Shown here in pieces: positions 8,047-15,653 of a stretch of DNA of 64,000 nt. The notes under the pieces are model-generated. The model had not been told where the DNA came from. It did no database searches and saw only the letters and a program-made list of their open reading frames with translations. A program made the translations under genes and the position numbers. Each line of letters starts with the position of its first letter. Position 1 is the stretch's first letter. The stretch comes from Youhaiella tibetensis. GTDB taxonomy: Bacteria > Pseudomonadota > Alphaproteobacteria > Rhizobiales > Devosiaceae. The stretch spans positions 372,001 through 436,000 of the forward strand of contig NZ_CP041690.1 of the NCBI RefSeq assembly GCF_008000755.1, read 5' to 3'.

Positions 8047-8817
8047 ATGAATCTGTTCCGGCGAATATTCTTCGCTGCGGTCCTGTCCGGACTCGCGGCC
8101 GGTCTTGCCATGTCGGCGGTCCAGCAGTGGCGCGTCGCCCCGCTGATCCTCGAGGCCGAGACCTATGAAGGCCAGGAGGCTCCCGCGGCGCCGGCCACCC
8201 ACACCCATGAAGATGGCACCGCGGCGCACAGCCACGATGCCCAGGAGGCCGCTCCTGCCGGCCACGTCCACGACGAAGACGCCTGGGCGCCCCAGGATGG
8301 CGCCGAGCGCATCTTCTATACGGTGCTTGCCGACGTCCTCGCCGCCATCGGTTTCGCGCTGGTCCTAGCCGCCGTCTCGGTGCTGGTGGGCCTGCCCATC
8401 ACCGCCGCCAACGGCATCGTCTGGGGCCTGGGCGGCTTCATCGTCTTCCAGCTCGCGCCCGCCTTCGGCCTGCCGCCCGAACTCCCGGGCATGCCGGCCG
8501 CTGATCTGGGCGCCCGCCAGCTCTGGTGGTGGGGCACGGCCATCGCCACCGGCGCCGGTCTGCTGGGTATCGCCAAGTTCCGCAACTGGCAGGCCATTGG
8601 CGCCGGCGCCGTGCTGATCCTTCTGCCCCACCTCATCGGTGCCCCGCAGCCGCCCCATGAACCGAGCGCCGTTCCGGCGCACCTCGCCACCGCCTTCGCC
8701 GCCAGCGCGCTCTCGGCCGGTGCAGTCTTCTGGTTCATCCTCGGCCCGCTCCTGGGCTATCTCAATACCCGCTTCGCCAAGGCCGAAGCCTCTCAAACCA
8801 GAATGGTGCACGCATGA
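8047..8817 (+). CDS. cbtA: Cobalt transporter subunit CbtA
   Basis: A 256-residue CbtA-family membrane protein that begins with the typical MNLFRRIFFAAVLSGLAAGL helix and has five or six hydrophobic segments. Between helices 1 and 2 lies a His-rich loop (residues about 50-80, with HTHEDG, AHSHD and GHVHDED) likely to bind cobalt outside the membrane. The ATG at 8047 is the start; the open frame extends to 7903 only by overlapping cbtB. Its stop overlaps the cobW start as ATGA. Confidence 0.9.
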   Translation: MNLFRRIFFAAVLSGLAAGLAMSAVQQWRVAPLILEAETYEGQEAPAAPATHTHEDGTAAHSHDAQEAAPAGHVHDEDAWAPQDGAERIFYTVLADVLAAIGFALVLAAVSVLVGLPITAANGIVWGLGGFIVFQLAPAFGLPPELPGMPAADLGARQLWWWGTAIATGAGLLGIAKFRNWQAIGAGAVLILLPHLIGAPQPPHEPSAVPAHLATAFAASALSAGAVFWFILGPLLGYLNTRFAKAEASQTRMVHA

Positions 8818-9851
8818 GCGAAAAGATCCCCGTAACCGTCATCACCGGCTTCCTCGGCTCGGGCAAGACCACGCTCGTCCGGCACCTGCTCGGCCACGCC
8901 AGGGGCAAGCGCATCGCGCTCATCATCAACGAGTTCGGCGATATCGGCGTCGACAAGGAAGTGCTGGCCGGGTGCGGCGACGAAACCTGCCGCGAAGAGG
9001 ACATGATCGAGCTGGCCAACGGCTGCATCTGCTGCACCGTGGCCGACGATTTCATCCCCACCATGAAGACCCTGCTCGAACGCGACGAGCGCCCCGATCA
9101 CATCGTCATCGAAACCTCCGGCCTGGCGCTTCCCCAGCCGCTGATCCGCGCCTTCAACTGGCCCGAGATCAAGACCGAAGTCACCATCGACGGCGTGGTC
9201 ACCGTCGTTGACGCCGCCGCCCTCGCCGAAGGCCGTTTCGCCTCCGACGAAGAGGCGGTCGATGCCCAGCGCAAGGCCGATTCCATGCTCGACCACGAGA
9301 CGCCCTTGGGGGAACTCTTCAAGGACCAGCTCGTCTCGGCCGACCTCATCATCGTCAACAAGACCGACCTCGTCGACGAGTCCGGCCTGGCCCCGGTCGA
9401 AGCCGAACTGCGCGCCGCCATGCGTCCGGGAACCGGCATCGTGCGCGCCGCCAACGGCCATGTCGATACCGTCGCTCTCCTGGGCCTGGGCATGGCCAGC
9501 GAGGACGATCTCGACGGCCGCGAATCCGCCCACGAACTGGAGCATGGCGGGGAAGGCCACGAGCACGACGATTTCGACAGCTTCTCGATCCGTCTCCCCG
9601 CCGGCAGCCGCGAGGCCCTGCTCAAGACCATCGAGGAAACCATCCGCGCCCACGACGTGCTGCGCCTCAAGGGCTTTGCCGCCATCGAAGGCGCCCCCGC
9701 GCGCCTGGCCATCCAGGCCGTCGGCCCGCGCGTAAACGCCTATTTCGACCGCCCCTGGAAGGACGGCGAAAAGCGCGAAACGGCGCTGGTGGTGATCGGC
9801 GAAAGCCCGCTCGACCGCGATGCGATCACGGCCAGCCTTCAGGCGGCGTAA
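8814..9851 (+). CDS. cobW: Cobalamin biosynthesis GTPase CobW
   Basis: A 345-residue G3E GTPase with Walker A GFLGSGKTT (12-20), the metal-site motif GCICC (Cys71, 73, 74), an ETSGLALPQP switch and NKTD as the guanine motif. A His-rich linker (HELEHGGEGHEHDD) joins the GTPase to the C-terminal CobW_C domain. CobW is thought to deliver cobalt to the CobNST chelatase. Position between cbtA and cobN behind a B12 riboswitch separates it from the zinc-linked paralogue at 4820-6010. Confidence 0.93.
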   Translation: MSEKIPVTVITGFLGSGKTTLVRHLLGHARGKRIALIINEFGDIGVDKEVLAGCGDETCREEDMIELANGCICCTVADDFIPTMKTLLERDERPDHIVIETSGLALPQPLIRAFNWPEIKTEVTIDGVVTVVDAAALAEGRFASDEEAVDAQRKADSMLDHETPLGELFKDQLVSADLIIVNKTDLVDESGLAPVEAELRAAMRPGTGIVRAANGHVDTVALLGLGMASEDDLDGRESAHELEHGGEGHEHDDFDSFSIRLPAGSREALLKTIEETIRAHDVLRLKGFAAIEGAPARLAIQAVGPRVNAYFDRPWKDGEKRETALVVIGESPLDRDAITASLQAA

Positions 9852-9974
9852 CCCCTCATCCGGCCCTTCGGGCCACCTTCTCCCCGGAGGGGCGAAGGGA
9901 CGACGGCACGATTCGTGCCACGCGGGCACCTCTCCCCCTCGGGGAGAGGTCGCCGCAAAGCGGCGGGTGAGGGG
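9852..9974. repeat. Palindromic extragenic repeat element between cobW and cobN
   Basis: A 123-bp element fills most of the cobW-cobN gap. Its ends are inverted (CCCCTCATCCG at the left, CGGGTGAGGGG at the right) and it holds internal hairpins (GGCCCTTCGGGCC at 9862-9874, GGCACGATTCGTGCC near 9905-9919, CTCTCCCCCTCGGGGAGAG near 9930-9948). It starts one base after the cobW stop. It is read through in the operon and could form a strong mRNA structure; cobN starts 32 bp after it. Confidence 0.75.
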
Positions 9975-10006
9975 TCGCCCCAACCACCGCCCCCAAAGGA
10001 CAAGAA

Positions 10007-13000
10007 ATGCACCTTCTCGCCGCCCAGGCCGGCGCCATACAGCAGGAAGGCGAGGCGATCGATCTCAATCAGTCGCCCGGCGAGATCGTCTTCGGCACCT
10101 CCGCCGACAGCGAACTGGCCATGCTCGCCGCCGCCACCGACCGCGCCGGCTACAAGGGCCTGCGCCTCGCCAATCTCCTGAAGCTCTCGCACAACCTCTC
10201 GGTCGACCTCTGGCTCGACCAGACCGTGCGCCACGCCCGGCTCATCGTCCTCCGCCTCATCGGCGGCCCCGCCTATTGGCAATATGGCGTCGACGAAATC
10301 TACGCGCTCTCCATGCGTGAAAACATCCCCCTGGTGCTGCTCTCGCACGACGCGGTGCCCGACCCGGTCCTGCGCTCCCGCTCCACCATCGCCCCGGAAG
10401 ACTGGGACCGCCTGCTGACGCTGTTCGTTGCGGGCGGCCCGGAGAATGCCGATACGCTGCTGGCAGCATTCCAGCTTCTGGCCACCCCGGCCCTCCCCAC
10501 AAGGGGTAGGGAGCCAGTGTTGCACGACCTGCGGGCCCAACCCTTTTCCCGGTTCGGTTATTGGCATCCCGCCACCGGCATGACCGACGCCGACACCTTA
10601 CGCGCCCCAACGTCTCCCTCCCCCCTGTGGGGAGGGAACAAGGGTGGGGGTGAGCCGCAAGCTCGGAGTTCGTCGCCTACCCCCCTCCCATCCTCCCCCG
10701 CAAGGGGGGAGGTGCCGACCGTGATTGTAGAACCCGCATCGCACCAGCAACTGGATCGAAACACCTCCCCCCTTGCGGGGGAGGACGGGAGGGGGGTGAG
10801 CCAAACCCACCGCCCCCATGTCCCCATCCTCTTCTACCGGGCCGCCCTCGAAGGCGCCGGCACCGGAACGCTCACCGCCCTCATCGCAGCGCTGGAGGCC
10901 CAAGACCTCTATCCTGTCCCGCTGGTCGTCTCGACCCTCAAGGAGCCCTCCTGCGTCCGGTTCATCAAGGCGGCGCTCGCCGAGTTCCCGCCCGCCGCCA
11001 TCCTCAACCTCACCGGCTTCGCCCTCGGCCTCGACAACCTCGATCCTGCCCAGAACCCGTTTGCCGATACCGACGCCCCGGTGATCCAGCTCGTCCAGTC
11101 CGGCCGCTCGCGCGAACAGTGGACCGCCGACTACCAGGGCCTTTCCGCCAAGGACCTCGCCATGCTGGTGGTCCTCCCCGAACTCGACGGCCGCATCGGC
11201 GGCCTCATCGTCGGCCACAAGGAATCCTCGGTCTGGCACGACGCCACCCAATGCGCGCTCTCCTCTTACTCCCCCGACCCTGAAGGCATCGCGCGCGCCG
11301 CCACGCTGGCCGCCAACTACGCCCGCCTGCGCGTCACCCCGAACCCGGAAAAGCGCATCGCCCTGGTCCTCGCCAACTACCCCATCCGCGACGGCCGCCT
11401 CGCCAACGGCGTCGGCTACGATGCGCCGGAATCGACGATCGAAATCCTCAAGGCAATGGAAGCTGCTGGCTACGATCTAGCCCCAACGTCTCCCTCCCCC
11501 TTGTGGGGAGGGAACAAGGGTGGGGGTGAGCCCCAACCACCGAACCCGCTGCCCATCCCCGATTCCGCCGCCCTCATCGCCGCCCTGCAATCCGGTCCCA
11601 CCAACGCCGCCCCCTCCCGCGGCGACGGCATTCCATTTCCCCTTTCCCGCTACCGCGCCCTCTTCTCCGCCCTCCCCGAAAAGATCCAGGTCGAGGTCAC
11701 CGCCCGCTGGGGCGATCCCTCCGCCGATCCCTTCGTGCGCGGCGAAAACTTCCATCTCCCCGCACTCACGCTCGGCAATGTCGCGATCCTGCTCCAGCCC
11801 TCGCGCGGCTATGGCGGCGACGAAACCCTCAACTTCCACGATCCCGATCTCGTCCCGCCGCACGCCTATCTCGCCGCCTATCTCTGGCTGCGCCACGAGT
11901 TTTCCGCCCACGCGCTCATCCACAACGGCAAGCACGGCAATCTCGAATGGCTGCCCGGCAAGGGCGCCGCGCTCGATGCCGCCTCCTATCCCGATGCCCT
12001 TTGGGGCCAGATCCCGCACCTCTACCCCTTCATCGTCAACGATCCGGGCGAGGGCACGCAGGCCAAGCGCCGCACCGGCGCCACCATCATCGATCACCTG
12101 ACCCCGCCGCTCACCCGCGCCGAGACCTACGGGCCGCTGAAGGACCTCGAAGCGCTGCTCGATGAATATTACGCCGCCCTCGGCCTCGACCGCCGCCGGC
12201 TCGACGATCTGCGCAAGCGCATTCTCGATTTCACCCGCGACGCCCGCCTCGACCGCGACCTCGGCCTCCCGGAGGACGAGAACGAAGCCCTCAAGTCCAT
12301 CGACAACTTCCTCTGCGATTTGAAGGAAGCCCAGATCCGCGATGGCCTCCACGTCTTCGGCCGCTCGCCGCAGGGCGGAATGGCGCGTGACCTCATCGTC
12401 GCCCTGGCCCGTGTCCCCAGGGGGGATAACTCCCCCGCCGATGCCTCGCTCATCCGCGCCCTCGCCGACGATCTGAAACTGGGCTTCGATCCCCTGACCG
12501 CGCGCCTCGGCGAGCCCTGGTCGGGTCCGCTCATCTTCGTGGAGGAACCATTCATCGTCCCGGCAAAATTGCGGCGCGTGGGCGATGTGGTGGAGGCCCT
12601 CGAGGCCATAGCCGCCCAGCTGGTGGAGGGCATTCCCGCCCCCGCCGAATGGACCGCCACAAAAGCCGTCCTCGACACTATCGATACCATCATCCGCCCC
12701 CGTCTCGCCGCCTCCGGCCCCAACGAAATCAAGGCCTTGCTCGCAGGTCTCGACGGCAAGCACGTCCCCCCCGGCCCCTCCGGCGCCCCCTCGCGGGGAC
12801 GCCTCGACACCCTCCCGACGGGCCGCAACTTCTACTCGGTGGATAACCGCGCCGTCCCCACGCCGACCGCCTGGGAACTGGGCCGCAAATCGGCGGAAAA
12901 TCTCATCCGCCGCCACTTCCAGGACCAGGGGATATATCTGCGCTCGATCGCCCTCTCGGTCTGGGGCACCGCCAACATGCGCACCGGCGGCGATGACATC

Positions 13001-13996
13001 GCCCAGGCCATGGCCCTCATCGGCGCCAAGCCGCAATGGGACCCGTCATCCCTGCGCATTTCCGGCTACGAGATCATCCCGCTGGCAAAACTCGGTCGCC
13101 CGCGCGTCGACGTAACCCTCAGAATTTCCGGGCTTTTCCGCGATGCCTTCCCCCAGCAGATCGCGCTCTTCGACCGCGCCATCCGCGCCATCGGCGCGCT
13201 CGACGAGCCCGAGGAGGACAACCCGATCGCCGCCCGCATGCGCACCGACGCCCTCGGCCTCATGGCCGAAGGCGCCTCCGAGGCGGAAGCGGCCCTGCGC
13301 GCCGGCCACCGGATTTTCGGTTCCAAACCCGGCACTTACGGCGCCGGCCTTAACGCCATGATCGATTCCGGCCAGTGGCAGACCAAGGCCGACCTCGCCA
13401 AAACCTTCATCGATTGGGGCCAATACGCCTTCGGCTCGCAGGCCGCGGGCCTGCCCGAACGCGCCCGCTTCGCCGCCCGCCTCTCGGACATCGACGCCGT
13501 CGTCCACAATCAGGACAATCGCGAGCACGATCTCCTTGATTCGGACGACTATTACCAGTTCGAAGGCGGCCTTGCGGCTGCCTCCGAAACGCTGACGGGC
13601 CGCCAGCCCGCCGCCTACCACCTCGATCACTCCCGCCCCGAAAACCCGGTCGCCCGCACGCTCGAGGAAGAAATCTCGCGCGTCATGCGCTCACGCGTCG
13701 TCAATCCCAAGTGGATCGGCGGCATGCAGCGCCACGGCTACAAGGGCGCCTTCGAGATCATCGCCACGGTCGATTTCATGTTCGCCTTCGCCGCCACCAC
13801 CGGCGCGGTCAAGACGCACCATTTCGACCTCGCCTTCGAAGCCTATGTCGAGAACGACGCCGTGCGCGAATTCCTCCAGTCCGCCAATGCCTTCGGCTAT
13901 GACGAACTGCTCGACAAATTTCGCGAAGCCGTCACGCGCGGTCTCTGGACCCCACGCTCCAACTCCGCCTACGCTTTCCTGGAAACGGGGGCGTGA
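10007..13996 (+). CDS. cobN: Aerobic cobaltochelatase subunit CobN with in-frame repeat insertions
   Basis: The 1329-residue large subunit of the CobNST cobaltochelatase, which inserts Co2+ into hydrogenobyrinic acid a,c-diamide using ATP. Family landmarks include PVILFYRA-type PILFYRA near 275, LIHNGKHGNLEWLPGK near 640, PTGRNFYSVD near 943, and MQRHGYKGAFEI near 1244. It is longer than I expect for CobN (about 1250-1280). The extra length sits at about residues 200-268 and 492-509, which are translated GC-rich palindromic repeats. The frame stays open through both and no stop or frameshift is seen, so the protein is probably full length. Its stop overlaps the next start as TGATG. cobS and cobT are not in the window. 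Confidence 0.93.
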   Translation: MHLLAAQAGAIQQEGEAIDLNQSPGEIVFGTSADSELAMLAAATDRAGYKGLRLANLLKLSHNLSVDLWLDQTVRHARLIVLRLIGGPAYWQYGVDEIYALSMRENIPLVLLSHDAVPDPVLRSRSTIAPEDWDRLLTLFVAGGPENADTLLAAFQLLATPALPTRGREPVLHDLRAQPFSRFGYWHPATGMTDADTLRAPTSPSPLWGGNKGGGEPQARSSSPTPLPSSPARGEVPTVIVEPASHQQLDRNTSPLAGEDGRGVSQTHRPHVPILFYRAALEGAGTGTLTALIAALEAQDLYPVPLVVSTLKEPSCVRFIKAALAEFPPAAILNLTGFALGLDNLDPAQNPFADTDAPVIQLVQSGRSREQWTADYQGLSAKDLAMLVVLPELDGRIGGLIVGHKESSVWHDATQCALSSYSPDPEGIARAATLAANYARLRVTPNPEKRIALVLANYPIRDGRLANGVGYDAPESTIEILKAMEAAGYDLAPTSPSPLWGGNKGGGEPQPPNPLPIPDSAALIAALQSGPTNAAPSRGDGIPFPLSRYRALFSALPEKIQVEVTARWGDPSADPFVRGENFHLPALTLGNVAILLQPSRGYGGDETLNFHDPDLVPPHAYLAAYLWLRHEFSAHALIHNGKHGNLEWLPGKGAALDAASYPDALWGQIPHLYPFIVNDPGEGTQAKRRTGATIIDHLTPPLTRAETYGPLKDLEALLDEYYAALGLDRRRLDDLRKRILDFTRDARLDRDLGLPEDENEALKSIDNFLCDLKEAQIRDGLHVFGRSPQGGMARDLIVALARVPRGDNSPADASLIRALADDLKLGFDPLTARLGEPWSGPLIFVEEPFIVPAKLRRVGDVVEALEAIAAQLVEGIPAPAEWTATKAVLDTIDTIIRPRLAASGPNEIKALLAGLDGKHVPPGPSGAPSRGRLDTLPTGRNFYSVDNRAVPTPTAWELGRKSAENLIRRHFQDQGIYLRSIALSVWGTANMRTGGDDIAQAMALIGAKPQWDPSSLRISGYEIIPLAKLGRPRVDVTLRISGLFRDAFPQQIALFDRAIRAIGALDEPEEDNPIAARMRTDALGLMAEGASEAEAALRAGHRIFGSKPGTYGAGLNAMIDSGQWQTKADLAKTFIDWGQYAFGSQAAGLPERARFAARLSDIDAVVHNQDNREHDLLDSDDYYQFEGGLAAASETLTGRQPAAYHLDHSRPENPVARTLEEEISRVMRSRVVNPKWIGGMQRHGYKGAFEIIATVDFMFAFAATTGAVKTHHFDLAFEAYVENDAVREFLQSANAFGYDELLDKFREAVTRGLWTPRSNSAYAFLETGA
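10491..10513 (-). repeat. Reverse-oriented core fragment of the cobN repeat
   Basis: The reverse complement of these 23 bases matches the CTCCCTCCCC-TTGTGGGGAGGG core of the 53-bp repeats with one mismatch. It encodes ALPTRGREP within CobN and looks like a decayed third copy in the opposite direction. Confidence 0.6.
10604..10656 (+). repeat. 53-bp palindromic repeat copy A inside cobN
   Basis: It starts exactly at codon 200 of cobN and is identical to 11480-11532 at 52 of 53 positions. It holds a CTCCCTCCCC...GGGGAGGG hairpin and encodes APTSPSPLWGGNKGGGEP. Confidence 0.92.
10680..10796. repeat. Inverted-repeat element inside cobN
   Basis: Two 35-bp arms (10680-10714 and 10762-10796) are inverted copies of each other with one mismatch, separated by 47 bp. 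The arms are themselves hairpin-forming (CCTCCCCCGCAAGGGGGGAGG type). The whole element is read in frame in CobN, giving peptides such as PLPSSPARGEV and SPLAGEDGRGV. It resembles a complete two-armed palindromic repeat unit. Confidence 0.9.
11480..11532 (+). repeat. 53-bp palindromic repeat copy C inside cobN
   Basis: It starts exactly at codon 492 of cobN, in the same phase and direction as copy A, and differs from it at one base. It encodes the same peptide (APTSPSPLWGGNKGGGEP). It sits between AAGYDL and the region leading to the conserved ALIAALQSGPTNA. Confidence 0.92.
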
Positions 13997-14562
13997 TGCA
14001 AAACAAGATCATCTATCTCATTGGCCATTATGGCGTCGGCAAACTCACCATCGCGCGCGAAATCTGCGCGCGTACCGATGCGCGGCTCTTCGACAATCAC
14101 CTGATCAACAACGTGGTCTTCTCGCTGATCCGCGCCGACGGCAAGACGCCGCTACCCGAGCGTACCTGGGAGCTCATCCAGGTCATCCGCGATCAGGCCG
14201 TGGCCGCCATCACCGAACTGGCGCCAACCGAAACCAGCTACGTCCTCACCAATTTCCTCGCCGATGACGAGATCGACCGCGCGGTCTACGTGCAGATGGA
14301 AGACATGGCCCGCCGCCGCAGCAGCGCCTTCGTGCCGGTGGCCCTGAGCGCCACTGACGAAGCCCACGCCCAGCGCATCGCCTCGCCCGACCGCGAGGAG
14401 CGCCTCAAGCACACCGATGTCGCTTCCGCCGAGCGCGTACGCCGTGAAGTGCCCATGCTGCGCTTCGCCCATCCCAACCGGCTCGACCTCGAAACCACGA
14501 GCCTATCGCCCCGAGAGGCCGCCCAGGCCATCATCAGACACGCGGAGCAAGCCCAGCCATGA
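13996..14562 (+). CDS. P-loop NTPase/kinase-like protein of unknown function in the cob operon
   Basis: A 188-residue protein with an N-terminal P-loop GHYGVGKLT (10-18), followed by an AREI helix and a DNHLINN segment resembling the substrate region of small P-loop kinases. The rest predicts an alpha/beta kinase fold with an Arg-rich lid (RIASPDREERLKHTD). I do not recognise a named family; the fold suggests a shikimate- or gluconate-kinase-like phosphotransferase. It is tightly coupled, overlapping cobN (TGATG) and cobO (ATGA). A part in B12 synthesis is possible, but no known step calls for it. Confidence 0.75.
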   Translation: MQNKIIYLIGHYGVGKLTIAREICARTDARLFDNHLINNVVFSLIRADGKTPLPERTWELIQVIRDQAVAAITELAPTETSYVLTNFLADDEIDRAVYVQMEDMARRRSSAFVPVALSATDEAHAQRIASPDREERLKHTDVASAERVRREVPMLRFAHPNRLDLETTSLSPREAAQAIIRHAEQAQP

Positions 14563-15200
14563 CCGAACGCGCCCCCAAAAAGACCGACCTCATGAGCGAG
14601 GCCGAGCGTGACGCCTATCACGCCGAAAAGATGCGCAAGAAGAAGGAGGCCCGCAACAAGATCCTCGCCACCAAGACCGAGGAAAAGGGCCTGCTCATCG
14701 TCCATACCGGCAAGGGCAAGGGCAAGTCTACGGCCGCCTTCGGCATGGTGTTCCGCGCCATCGGCCACGGCTTCAAGGTCGGCGTGGTCCAGTTCGTCAA
14801 GGGCGCCTGGGAGACCGGCGAGCGCGACGTGCTGCTCAAATTCCCCGACCAGGTGACCATCAACGCCATGGGCGAAGGCTTCACCTGGGACACCCAGGAT
14901 CGCCAGCGCGACCTCGCCGCCGCCCGCGCCGCCTGGGACCAGGCCAAGCGCCTCATCGCCGACGAGAGCTACAAGCTCATCCTCCTCGACGAACTCAACA
15001 TAGTGCTGCGCTACGATTACCTGCCGCTCGAAGAGATCGTCGAGACGCTCAGGAACAAGCCGCGCGATACCCACGTCATCGTCACCGGCCGCAATGCCAA
15101 GGACGAGCTCATCGAGATCGCCGACCTCGTGACCGAGATGACCGAGATCAAGCATCCCTTCCGCGCCGGCGTAAAGGCCCAGGCCGGCATCGAGTTCTAG
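14559..15200 (+). CDS. cobO: Cob(I)yrinic acid a,c-diamide adenosyltransferase CobO
   Basis: A 213-residue ATP:corrinoid adenosyltransferase of the CobA/CobO/BtuR family, which puts the 5'-deoxyadenosyl group on cobalt. It shows the P-loop GKGKGKST (51-58), VVQFVKGAW, the EGFTWDTQD loop, LLDELNIVLRYDYL and VIVTGRNA, all family hallmarks, and is of normal length. It is the last gene of the riboswitch-controlled operon. Confidence 0.95.
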   Translation: MTERAPKKTDLMSEAERDAYHAEKMRKKKEARNKILATKTEEKGLLIVHTGKGKGKSTAAFGMVFRAIGHGFKVGVVQFVKGAWETGERDVLLKFPDQVTINAMGEGFTWDTQDRQRDLAAARAAWDQAKRLIADESYKLILLDELNIVLRYDYLPLEEIVETLRNKPRDTHVIVTGRNAKDELIEIADLVTEMTEIKHPFRAGVKAQAGIEF

Positions 15201-15231
15201 GCGCTTCGGGTCGAGAAAAAACGCGCTAGGG

Positions 15232-15258
15232 TGTCGAACGGCCGCCAGCGCGTTCGAC
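15232..15258 (+). promoter_or_regulatory. Putative ECF42-dependent promoter
   Basis: TGTCGA (15232-15237) and CGAC (15255-15258) are separated by 17 bp. This fits the ECF42 promoter as I recall it (TGTCGA at -35, CG[AT]C at -10). The boxes also form a 9-bp inverted repeat (TGTCGAACG with CGTTCGACA). The site is 32 bp upstream of the YCII gene, which precedes the ECF42 gene, so it is probably autoregulatory. Confidence 0.7.
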
Positions 15259-15290
15259 AAGTGGCGTCACGTTCTCAAGGGGACCCGAAG

Positions 15291-15653
15291 ATGAAATACC
15301 TCTGCCTCGTCTATGTCGACGACAACGCCTTCGAGCCGCTCGACGCGGCCGGCCAGTACAAGCTCGATACCGATTCCCTGGCCTATGACCGCGAGCTCGA
15401 GCGTCGCGGCCACTTCATCGCCGCCCAGGCCCTGGAGGCGCCGGCCGCCTCCCGCACCGTCAGGGTGCGCAATGGCCAGGTCTCGGTCACCGATGGCCCC
15501 TTCGCCGAAACCAAGGAGCACCTGGCCGGCTTCATCCTCCTCGAGGCCGGCGACCTCGATGAGGCCGTGCGGCTCGCCGCCGGCATTCCCATGGCCCGCC
15601 TCGGCTCCATCGAAGTGCGCCCCATCATGATCATCAATCCCGTGCCGACATGA
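15291..15653 (+). CDS. YCII/DGPF-domain protein
   Basis: A 120-residue YCII-related protein beginning MKYLCLVYVDD and containing the VTDGPFAETKEHLAGF segment that gives the DGPF name. The family has a ferredoxin-like fold and unknown chemistry, and its genes are typical neighbours and targets of ECF42 sigma factors. Its stop overlaps the sigma gene as ATGA, so the two are co-translated. Confidence 0.88.
   Translation: MKYLCLVYVDDNAFEPLDAAGQYKLDTDSLAYDRELERRGHFIAAQALEAPAASRTVRVRNGQVSVTDGPFAETKEHLAGFILLEAGDLDEAVRLAAGIPMARLGSIEVRPIMIINPVPT

Noticed and set aside
4820-9851. The two COG0523 GTPases as duplicates of one gene
   Set aside because: They differ in C-terminal domain, linker and operon: one is downstream of the Zur-box-like sites, the other is behind the B12 riboswitch.
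10604-11532. The repeats in cobN as a CRISPR array or as evidence of a pseudogene
   Set aside because: There are only two direct copies about 820 bp apart, with no regular spacers, and the frame is unbroken, so neither a CRISPR nor a disrupted gene fits.
11477-13036. A 519-codon open frame on the minus strand inside cobN
   Set aside because: cobN has clear family motifs through the same stretch; this frame is its antisense shadow.
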